DNA from: a bacterium
GTDB taxonomy: Bacteria > Auribacterota > UBA3054
Reading direction: 5' to 3'
DNA: 5,325 nucleotides
Assembly: GCA_017444325.1 (NCBI GenBank)
Contig: JAFSWV010000218.1
Location: 1-5,325, forward strand
Shown: positions 1 through 5,325 of the stretch, in pieces
How the letters are laid out: each line of letters starts with the position of its first letter
Position numbering within the stretch: the stretch's first letter is position 1
Made by a program: the position numbers and the translations under genes
The notes under the pieces: generated by a model
Told to the model about the DNA's origin: nothing
The model's input: the letters and a program-made list of their open reading frames with translations, nothing else
The model's database searches: none

Positions 1-485
1 ATTGCTGGTGCGTGGTGACAAGAAACGCTTTGTGGTCGCTTGGCGAGAGCGTTGTGGAGCTCGAGAAACTTGGGCTTGATAACAAAAAGACTTATTTGGC
101 CTACGATTTCTGGGAAAAGAAGTTTTTGGGCGAGATCAAGGGCAGTTTGCCGATGCGGGCGCTGAAATACGGCAGCTGCCAGGTCGTTGGTCTGAGAGAG
201 AAGCTTGACCGGCCGCAATTTGTGGCATCGACTCGTCACGTCAGCATGGATGCGGTAAGCGTAAAAGAAATCGAGTGGAAAGACAACAATCTTTCGTTGA
301 AAATGGATTGCGTGGAAGGGACGGTTGAGACTTACTCTTTTTATGTGCCTGAGGGGTACAAATTTGACAAGGCTGAATGCGAGGGCGGGGAAGCGAAAGT
401 AATTGAGGGCGGATCAGACAGACTTCTGGAAGTTTTGGTCAGCGCAAAGAAGAAAGACATAGCTCTGGATCTGAAATTCAATTGA
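1..485 (+). CDS. C-terminal part of a probable alpha-galactosidase-like glycoside hydrolase (5' partial)
   Basis: The reading frame is open from the left edge (codons in phase with base 3) to TGA at 483-485, so the gene begins outside the window; the GTG at 12 is an internal valine codon, not a convincing start. About 161 residues are visible. They contain the pattern LGLD-x5-YLAYDFWEKKFLGE, then a glycine/serine-leucine strand, a VVGLRE strand and a PQFVASTRHV segment. From memory this series is typical of the C-terminal antiparallel beta-sandwich that follows the catalytic barrel in GH27/GH36-like alpha-galactosidases and relatives. The catalytic domain and its acidic residues lie upstream and cannot be checked, so substrate and activity are not established. 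Base composition is lower in GC than the next gene (23 of 60 at 61-120). No clear intrinsic terminator follows it. A carbohydrate-active enzyme is likely; the exact family is uncertain. Confidence 0.6.
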   Translation, partial: CWCVVTRNALWSLGESVVELEKLGLDNKKTYLAYDFWEKKFLGEIKGSLPMRALKYGSCQVVGLREKLDRPQFVASTRHVSMDAVSVKEIEWKDNNLSLKMDCVEGTVETYSFYVPEGYKFDKAECEGGEAKVIEGGSDRLLEVLVSAKKKDIALDLKFN

Positions 486-506
486 TTCGTACGCGCCCCC
501 GTTTTT

Positions 507-533
507 TTGCTAAAATAGACAAAAGTCTATTAA
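507..533 (+). promoter_or_regulatory. Candidate extended -10 promoter upstream of metalloprotease 1
   Basis: In the 73-base gap, TGCTAAAAT at 508-516 matches an extended -10 element (TGnTATAAT, one mismatch). The position 17 bases upstream (488-493, CGTACG) is not a good -35 box, which is common for extended -10 promoters. An alternative reading is TTGCTA (507-512) as -35 and TATTAA (528-533) as -10, but their 15-base spacing is short. Transcription from the first would start near 522-524 and give a leader of about 36 bases. This is motif matching by eye against the sigma-70 consensus; promoter rules in this organism are unknown. Confidence 0.35.
514..531. repeat. Perfect 7-bp inverted repeat with AAAA spacer (operator candidate)
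   Basis: AATAGAC (514-520) and GTCTATT (525-531) are exact reverse complements separated by AAAA. The repeat overlaps the 3' end of the candidate extended -10 element and the expected transcription start, which is where a repressor site would often lie. It is not followed by a T-run on the + strand, so it is not a rho-independent terminator for the upstream gene. Read from the - strand it also lacks a GC-rich stem. A small dyad in AT-rich DNA could arise by chance. Confidence 0.4.
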
Positions 534-558
534 CAGCTAAAAAACGTCAATAAATGCT

Positions 559-627
559 ATGAAAAAACATCTTGCCTTGCTTTTTGCGCTTGTTTGTTTG
601 GGTGGCGCGCTGAGCTGCGCCGCCGCT
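559..627 (+). other. Signal peptide of metalloprotease 1, with a lipobox-like Cys20
   Basis: The first 23 residues have two lysines, a hydrophobic run (LALLFALVCLGGAL) and a small-residue end (SCAAA), so Sec export is expected. Signal peptidase I could cut around residues 22-23. However, GALSC with Cys20 (bases 616-618) also fits the loose bacterial lipoprotein pattern, so lipidation at Cys20 cannot be excluded. The downstream paralogue has a lipobox cysteine at nearly the same place (Cys17). Confidence 0.8.
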
Positions 628-3600
628 GTCACTGTCAACAACTTTGAGGAAGGGGAAGTCCTCAGCTACTGCGTTCCTCTTTTGCGCGGCCAATGCGCCG
701 CCGGCGAATTGGAGTGCAAGTCTCTTAACGAGACGACAGGGGAGGAGGTCCCCGGCGCCGCCAGATCCGGGCGCTACAAAGTATTGACGCATTTGGTGGA
801 AGGCGAGAACACGATCTTGGTGACCGTTGGGTCCGAGACCAAGAGGATAAAGCTGACTTACCGGCCGGCGGATACGGAGTATCTTACTTACGTTTATTTC
901 CTGGTGGACAAGAACGCCGACACGCACTACGTCTCCAACCTTCCGGAATCAGAGGACCCGCAGTTTTCGGATCCAGACCTCTGGAAGAAGAAACTGAACA
1001 CCAGCGTTTTGATAAACCAGAGCTATACCGCTGATTCGGCTTACAGGCTGGGCTACGGGCACAGGACCTTCAATCTCGCCATGGACGGCAACAACGTGCA
1101 TATCCAGGTCGTCACCAGCCAGTATACCAGGGCTCAGATCATCGAGCGCTGCAGCGTGGACGGCGAATTCGACGGCGGCCGGCTCTACGACCATTTTGTC
1201 GATCTGCTCGGCTCTGACAGGGGCGGCGGCAAACGCAAGGTCATCGGCATAACCAACGTTGACATGCTGGTAGGCGACAAAGTGATAGGCGGCGCGGCCT
1301 TGGGCGGCGGCCTTTTGGGCATGTTCGGTTCCACCGGCTTGTACTGCTGGCCTGACAGTTTGCAGAACGTCGTCGCGGCTTTCAGCGACACTTATCCCAC
1401 CAAGCCTTCCATGGACGACTCGGAAGGGCGCAAGGTCAGCTTCGGCCAGGCTGCCACGACCTTGGGTGCCTGGCTGCACGAGGCGGGGCACGGATTCGGT
1501 CTCCCGCACATCGAGGGCAACACTTATTACGGCGTTATGGCCCGCGCCTACGCCGTCATGAACCGCAACTACACGGTGGTGGAGCCTCCCAACGCCAATC
1601 GTTCCACGCCCTACTATTTCAACGCCAACGAGGAGTCCTCCTGGAGTGTCAACGAGATGCACCGCCTTCTGACTTCGCCCTTCTTCAGGGAGCAGAAAGG
1701 GGAATTGCCTCCCAATAACATCAAGCTGAAGATGATCAGCACAAAACAATTGAAGATATCCTCGGAGAACGGCATCGCCTGGTACGGCTTCTGGCCCAAC
1801 TGGCAGGATTGGATCCTGACGGACTGGTGCTTCCCGCAGAATCTTGACGGCAGCGTGAAAGAGATCATATTAGATGTGGACGACATCATCAACACTTGCA
1901 ACAAGAGCAAGACCACTTATGTTGACGTGACCGTCTTCGACATTTACGGCAACGAGAGAAGCATTACCGTTCGTCCGGCGCAGGACGTTGTGAAAGAGAA
2001 ATTCTGCGGCTTCGAGGCCGAGGAAGGCTATCATCTTGGCGACGCCGACGGGCAGATGGGAATGTACACCATGGGCGGCGACGGCGAGATCAGAGAGGAG
2101 AGCGGGAACTACTACCTGCACTCCTACGACGGCTATTGGAACGGGATTTTTTTCCCGGTTTATGTCGGCGACGAAGATAGCAACGAGCATTATATCGACG
2201 TTTCTCTGCGCATCCGTCCCGGTTTCGGCGGGCTCTATCTGACCAACGCCAGCTTCGACGAGAACATGTTCTACATCCGCACCGACAGGGACGGGACCGT
2301 CAGCATCAGTTATTCCGGCGGATACGCGACCTGGGGAAAAGTTGAAAGCGGCTGGCAGACCTGGTCCTGGCGCATTGACGTGAAGCACAAAGTTCTGGTC
2401 TGGATGTCCGTCAACGGAGACATAAAGGACCTGGGCGTGCCGGTCAAGTCCGCTTATCCTTTGCTGCAGAGTCTTGTGCTCAGGGATTCGACCAGCGGCG
2501 GATCGGACTTCGACGATATCAGAGTCAGCGTCAATTACGACATCCCGAGGTGGACGGCCTCTATGGCGCCCTTCAAGAAAGGAAAATACAGCAGCAACCT
2601 CACACTCAAAAACGAATATGGCTGCGAGGGATTGCCCTTCAGCGTTGGCATCGCGGAAGGCGATTTCAGCCTCTCCAGCAACAAGGGCGTTATTAACGAC
2701 ACCGCGAAGGTCACCGTGACTTACAACGGCGACATCCAGGAGAAAAAATACGCCACAGGCGTCCTCTGGGTCAGGCTGAACGGCGAGGAGAAATTCCTGC
2801 GTTTCGGCTGCCCATGCGGCAGCAAAAAGGAAGGCTGGGTGCTTTATGAATTCGGCAGCGACGAGCCGAGCGGCCCGATCTGCGACGTCAACTGGAGTCT
2901 TTCTCCCGGCAATAAGCTGGAAGTGGCGGAAAACGAGGGCGACAAGTTCGTTTACAAACGGCTCGTCAACGAAAACTTCGAAACTTATGACAACGGAACG
3001 GACATGATCGGCAAAGGCGGATGGTTCGCGGCCTACGGCGATAACAAAGTAAACGGCAACGCTGTCATAAAAGAAGACAGCGAAGGCAGCCGCTACCTGA
3101 GGCTGGGCAACACCGACGGCTTGTGGGGCGTGCATCTGGGCCTTCCGGAATTTGACGAGGGCTGGTGCGGAAGTTACGCCGGCCGCTACATCAGGATCCG
3201 CTGCCGCGTCTGCCCTGAAGGCGACATCTCTAAAAACATTGGTCTCTGGGATCCCTCCATCGTGGAAAACCAGCTTACCTACGAAAACGGAGCTTACCAT
3301 GTGAACAGCCAGGGTTCCGACGATACTCATACGGAATTCCATTCCACGGGGTCGATCGCTCCCGGTTCCTGGGCCGAGCTTGAGCTTATCTACGCCGCCG
3401 CCCATGTTACCACCAGCGACGGCAAGTACAGGCACGTCCTCAGGCAGGTCAGCATCAACGGAAATAAAGAAAACTGCCGCGCCCTCTGCGGCCAGGAACA
3501 GCCCGGCGACACCTTCACAGCCGTAAGGTTCTTCCAGTGGGGCGGAGGAGCGCTTTGCCTCGACGACGTCTGCATAGACCTTGTCGCGACGGTAGAGGAT

Positions 3601-4200
3601 GAAGCGACGCTTGATCTGCCTTATACGAACGAGAAACGCCTTGTCTTCACCAGCGGTTCCGATGAAGGCACGGCGCCCGAAGACGTCGGCGCTTTCTGCA
3701 GCCTGCAGTCTCCCTCCGGCGTGAGCGATTCGCTCGACCTTTACATGACCGCCGAACTAAAGATCTCCCAGAATCAGAAGGGACTCTTCTACCTGACCCA
3801 GGACGCCGAGAGCCGTCAGTGCCAGAGCGCCCTGAGAGTCGATAACGGCAAAGTGAGACTTTCGATGTCCGATTTTGCCTCAAGGCCCGGCCTCATAACC
3901 TGGAAAGGGGAGTGCGGTGAGTACCTTGACCTAAACGTCATCTCCAGCATAGGAGCGGCTAAAAAATATCTGAGGGAAGTGACCTTCGCCGGCAGATCCT
4001 CTTTCATAAACGAAGAGATGACCGGGGAAGCGCTCTCTCCTGTTGACACGATCAATCAGTTCAGGATCTACAGCTCCAAGGACGGCGACAAGGTGGAGAT
4101 CTCGAAACTCAGGATAGAACTCGGCCCTCATATTCCCGAACCTGGGATCGTCGCATTGATGGTTCTGGCTTCCATGCTGCTTCTGAGAAAGAGATCATAA
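559..4200 (+). CDS. Exported multidomain zinc metalloprotease with PEP-CTERM tail (YIL108W/PF12044-like)
   Basis: The 1213-residue product starts at ATG 559, chosen because it opens directly into a signal peptide (KK, then a hydrophobic core to about residue 22). Residues 25-105 form an N-terminal domain ending in a GRYKVLTHLVEGEN segment. The peptidase domain (about 106-385) has an ALGGGLLGMFGSTGLYCWP block at 247-265 and the zinc site HEAGHGFGLPH at 307-317 (His307, His311, His317 ligands; Glu308 catalytic base), with Met327 a likely Met-turn. These features recall PF12044 (yeast YIL108W), an uncharacterised peptidase family; this is from memory. Then follow a Trp-rich Ig-like region (390-474), a LamG-like sandwich (482-658), an Ig/BACON-like module (665-754), two more sandwich-like modules (803-1010, 1018-1190) and a PEP-CTERM tail (1192-1213). 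No Shine-Dalgarno site is evident. It probably forms an operon with the paralogue 29 bases downstream. Protease activity is well supported by motif; the substrate is unknown. Confidence 0.85.
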   Translation: MKKHLALLFALVCLGGALSCAAAVTVNNFEEGEVLSYCVPLLRGQCAAGELECKSLNETTGEEVPGAARSGRYKVLTHLVEGENTILVTVGSETKRIKLTYRPADTEYLTYVYFLVDKNADTHYVSNLPESEDPQFSDPDLWKKKLNTSVLINQSYTADSAYRLGYGHRTFNLAMDGNNVHIQVVTSQYTRAQIIERCSVDGEFDGGRLYDHFVDLLGSDRGGGKRKVIGITNVDMLVGDKVIGGAALGGGLLGMFGSTGLYCWPDSLQNVVAAFSDTYPTKPSMDDSEGRKVSFGQAATTLGAWLHEAGHGFGLPHIEGNTYYGVMARAYAVMNRNYTVVEPPNANRSTPYYFNANEESSWSVNEMHRLLTSPFFREQKGELPPNNIKLKMISTKQLKISSENGIAWYGFWPNWQDWILTDWCFPQNLDGSVKEIILDVDDIINTCNKSKTTYVDVTVFDIYGNERSITVRPAQDVVKEKFCGFEAEEGYHLGDADGQMGMYTMGGDGEIREESGNYYLHSYDGYWNGIFFPVYVGDEDSNEHYIDVSLRIRPGFGGLYLTNASFDENMFYIRTDRDGTVSISYSGGYATWGKVESGWQTWSWRIDVKHKVLVWMSVNGDIKDLGVPVKSAYPLLQSLVLRDSTSGGSDFDDIRVSVNYDIPRWTASMAPFKKGKYSSNLTLKNEYGCEGLPFSVGIAEGDFSLSSNKGVINDTAKVTVTYNGDIQEKKYATGVLWVRLNGEEKFLRFGCPCGSKKEGWVLYEFGSDEPSGPICDVNWSLSPGNKLEVAENEGDKFVYKRLVNENFETYDNGTDMIGKGGWFAAYGDNKVNGNAVIKEDSEGSRYLRLGNTDGLWGVHLGLPEFDEGWCGSYAGRYIRIRCRVCPEGDISKNIGLWDPSIVENQLTYENGAYHVNSQGSDDTHTEFHSTGSIAPGSWAELELIYAAAHVTTSDGKYRHVLRQVSINGNKENCRALCGQEQPGDTFTAVRFFQWGGGALCLDDVCIDLVATVEDEATLDLPYTNEKRLVFTSGSDEGTAPEDVGAFCSLQSPSGVSDSLDLYMTAELKISQNQKGLFYLTQDAESRQCQSALRVDNGKVRLSMSDFASRPGLITWKGECGEYLDLNVISSIGAAKKYLREVTFAGRSSFINEEMTGEALSPVDTINQFRIYSSKDGDKVEISKLRIELGPHIPEPGIVALMVLASMLLLRKRS
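1477..1509 (+). other. Zinc-binding and catalytic motif HEXXHXXGXXH of metalloprotease 1
   Basis: Codons 307-317 read HEAGHGFGLPH, the extended metzincin-type zinc site. In that clan the three histidines bind zinc and the glutamate activates water. GVMAR follows, putting Met327 ten residues after the third histidine, a short spacing like that of matrixins. All key residues are intact, so the enzyme is expected to be active. Confidence 0.92.
2002..2532 (+). other. First concanavalin-A/LamG-like beta-sandwich module of metalloprotease 1
   Basis: Residues 482-658 begin FCGFEAEEGY and end in FDDIRVSV, the closing strand usually seen in LamG/laminin-G-like lectin folds ('DDIRV'). The middle has alternating strand patterns, including a segment with Trp and Gly (SGWQTWSWRIDV) and a WMSVNGD hairpin. 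Such modules commonly bind glycans or act as spacers in secreted enzymes. The fold call is by pattern only. Confidence 0.55.
4132..4197 (+). other. PEP-CTERM sorting signal at the C-terminus of metalloprotease 1
   Basis: The last 22 residues (1192-1213) are IPEPG, then a 13-residue hydrophobic stretch (IVALMVLASMLLL), then RKRS. This is the three-part PEP-CTERM tail: Pro-Glu-Pro, transmembrane helix, basic end. In Gram-negative bacteria such tails are recognised by exosortase (EpsH/XrtA family) and are associated with exopolysaccharide-producing cells. No exosortase gene is present in this window. Confidence 0.88.
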
Positions 4201-4218
4201 TTTGCAATTAATAATCAC

Positions 4219-4224
4219 TAAGGA
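4219..4224 (+). promoter_or_regulatory. Shine-Dalgarno site of metalloprotease 2
   Basis: TAAGGA at 4219-4224 lies five bases before ATG 4230, a normal position for ribosome binding. It fixes the start of the second protease. The 29-base gap after the TAA at 4198-4200 has no hairpin plus T-run, which favours co-transcription with the first protease. Confidence 0.75.
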
Positions 4225-4229
4225 AATAC

Positions 4230-5325
4230 ATGAAAAAAGTACTTCTTCTTCTGGCAATCTGCGTACTCTTTTCCGCCTGTGGGAAAAAGGTGCAAACGCC
4301 CATCGCCGTTGACAATTTCAAAGACGGCGAAAGGATAACTTATCCCGTGCCTCTGTTCCGCGGACATTGCGATCCCAAACTGGTCGAAGTCACGGTGCTG
4401 AACAAGACGACAGGACAGTCGCTGCAGTGCCCGGCCTGCAAGGGCCGTTTCAAAGCCTGGACGAAACTTAAATTCGGGAAAAACGACATTGAGATAAAGA
4501 GCGGCGAGACTGTTTGCAACATTTCCCTTAACTATGAACGCCCGAAGACGGATTACTTATACCAGGCTTATTATCTGGTGGACAACACCGGGGACAGGAA
4601 ATATCTGACTAATTTGGAGAACGATCCTCAGGAACAGGACCCTGACCTTTGGCTGAAGAAGTACCGCACGTCCCTGGAACTGCTGCAAGCTTACAGCGCC
4701 GACAGTCTGGTCAGGAACGGCTACCCGAGGAAGACCTTCAGCTTCTACCTTGACAAGGACGGCGAGATCGACGTCCAGATCATCACGAGCAAATATTCCA
4801 GAGCGGAGATCAACGAGTGGCGCCGCCTGAACGATGACTTCAACGAAGACAAGCTCTACGAAGAATTTTTGCGCACGGTGGGCAAAGGCAACGAAGGAAA
4901 AGGCAACCGCCACATCACTGGTCTTTGCAACACGCAGATGATCAGGAACGGAAAACTCTCCGGCAACACGGCCCTGGGCGGCATGCTGCTCGGCCAGTTC
5001 GGCGCCAACGGCCTCTACGGCTGGCCAAGTTCGCTTTCCGACGTGGTGCAGGCTTTCACCAACAATACGCCGATTACTTCCCCCAACAACGACTCAATAT
5101 GGAGAGACGTCCAGTGGGGGCACGTCGCCACGACTTTGGGCGCCTATCAGCACGAGCTGGGACACAGCTTCGGGCTTCCTCACATCGAGGGCCCGGGCAT
5201 CATGGCCAGAGCAGGCGACCACATCAACAGGATCTTCACTTTCTATGAGACGCCGACGGCGCGCTGCCCCACAAACTATTACTTCACGGAAGAGGAAGAA
5301 TACTGCTGGAACAAGCCTGAAACGG
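4230..5325 (+). CDS. Lipoprotein zinc metalloprotease, paralogue of metalloprotease 1 (3' partial)
   Basis: The frame runs from ATG 4230 to the right edge with no stop, giving 365 codons. The start is supported by TAAGGA five bases upstream and a clear lipoprotein signal: MKK, a hydrophobic core and LFSAC with Cys17 (bases 4278-4280), predicting lipidation and membrane anchoring. It is collinear with the upstream protease: the N-terminal domain ends in GRFKAWTKLKFGKN, the central block has TALGGMLLGQFGANGLYGWP (247-266) and the zinc site is HELGHSFGLPH (308-318). From residue 246 to 318 I count 41 of 73 identical positions with no gaps. GIMAR follows, with Met325 a likely Met-turn three residues closer to the zinc site than in its neighbour. 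A CPAC pair (67-70) is absent from the neighbour. Family resemblance is to PF12044 (from memory). Whether it carries the same accessory modules or a PEP-CTERM tail lies outside the window. Confidence 0.85.
   Translation, partial: MKKVLLLLAICVLFSACGKKVQTPIAVDNFKDGERITYPVPLFRGHCDPKLVEVTVLNKTTGQSLQCPACKGRFKAWTKLKFGKNDIEIKSGETVCNISLNYERPKTDYLYQAYYLVDNTGDRKYLTNLENDPQEQDPDLWLKKYRTSLELLQAYSADSLVRNGYPRKTFSFYLDKDGEIDVQIITSKYSRAEINEWRRLNDDFNEDKLYEEFLRTVGKGNEGKGNRHITGLCNTQMIRNGKLSGNTALGGMLLGQFGANGLYGWPSSLSDVVQAFTNNTPITSPNNDSIWRDVQWGHVATTLGAYQHELGHSFGLPHIEGPGIMARAGDHINRIFTFYETPTARCPTNYYFTEEEEYCWNKPET
5151..5183 (+). other. Zinc-binding and catalytic motif HEXXHXXGXXH of metalloprotease 2
   Basis: Codons 308-318 read HELGHSFGLPH, with His308, His312 and His318 as predicted zinc ligands and Glu309 as catalytic base. 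The site is intact, so both copies of the tandem pair are expected to be active enzymes rather than one being a decayed duplicate. Confidence 0.92.

Noticed and set aside
12..14. GTG as the start of the first gene
   Set aside because: The frame stays open to the window edge and the protein begins in the middle of a domain with no ribosome site; it is an internal codon of a longer gene.
488..508. Possible intrinsic terminator after the glycosidase (GC-rich stretch then seven T)
   Set aside because: No complementary arm for the CGCCCCCG stretch is present, so no stable stem forms before the T-run.
497..510. Possible sigma-54 promoter (TTGC at 507-510), considered because some PEP-CTERM genes are controlled by sigma-54
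   Set aside because: The required GG about 10 bases upstream is absent; positions 497-498 are CC.
949..1749. A 266-codon open frame on the - strand
   Set aside because: It is antisense to the zinc-protease domain, whose motif is unmistakable; its protein has no recognisable features.
2142..2157. CGGGA-TTTTTT-TCCCG inverted repeat and a run of seven T inside the first protease
   Set aside because: It encodes Gly-Ile-Phe-Phe-Pro in a continuous frame, the stem is only 5 bp, and a run of seven is too short to argue for phase variation.
1870..3435. A 521-codon open frame on the - strand
   Set aside because: It lies wholly inside the first protease, has no recognisable motif or ribosome site, and is alanine/valine-rich as expected for the complement of GC-rich codons. 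The + strand protein has clear domains.
4925..5248. A 107-codon open frame on the + strand
   Set aside because: It is out of frame within the second protease, which has a start, ribosome site, lipobox and zinc motif in its own frame. The protein is Arg-rich with no known pattern.

Overview
The window looks like part of a bacterial locus for breaking down extracellular polymers, all on the + strand. It holds three genes: the 3' end of a probable glycoside hydrolase, a complete 1213-residue exported zinc metalloprotease, and the first 365 codons of a second, paralogous metalloprotease. The exact species cannot be read from the sequence. A Gram-negative cell envelope is suggested by a C-terminal PEP-CTERM sorting tail on one protease and a lipoprotein signal on the other. 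With the large secreted enzyme carrying several beta-sandwich modules and the weak use of Shine-Dalgarno sites, this fits the Verrucomicrobiota/Lentisphaerota group best. That placement is inference, not proof.

Layout. Bases 1-485: C-terminal part of a gene that starts left of the window; its sequence resembles the C-terminal beta-sandwich of alpha-galactosidase-like (GH27/GH36-type) enzymes. Bases 486-558: a 73-base AT-rich gap with a candidate extended -10 promoter overlapped by a perfect 7-bp inverted repeat. Bases 559-4200: metalloprotease 1, with signal peptide, N-terminal domain, HEXXHXXGXXH zinc site, Trp-rich/Ig-like region, about three concanavalin-A/LamG-like beta-sandwich modules, one further Ig/BACON-like module, and a PEP-CTERM tail. 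Bases 4201-4229: a 29-base gap with a good Shine-Dalgarno site and no terminator. Bases 4230-5325: metalloprotease 2, a predicted lipoprotein, cut by the window edge.

How they may work together. The two proteases are collinear over their first 330 or so residues and probably form one operon. Both resemble the poorly characterised family typified by yeast YIL108W (Pfam PF12044, 'Metallopep'), recognised here from memory of family motifs rather than a search. One copy appears to be held in the envelope by a lipid anchor and the other by a PEP-CTERM tail. Next to a glycosidase, this suggests a set of surface or secreted enzymes acting on glycoproteins or a protein-polysaccharide matrix. The substrate is unknown. 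No RNA genes, mobile elements, CRISPR arrays or long repeats were seen.
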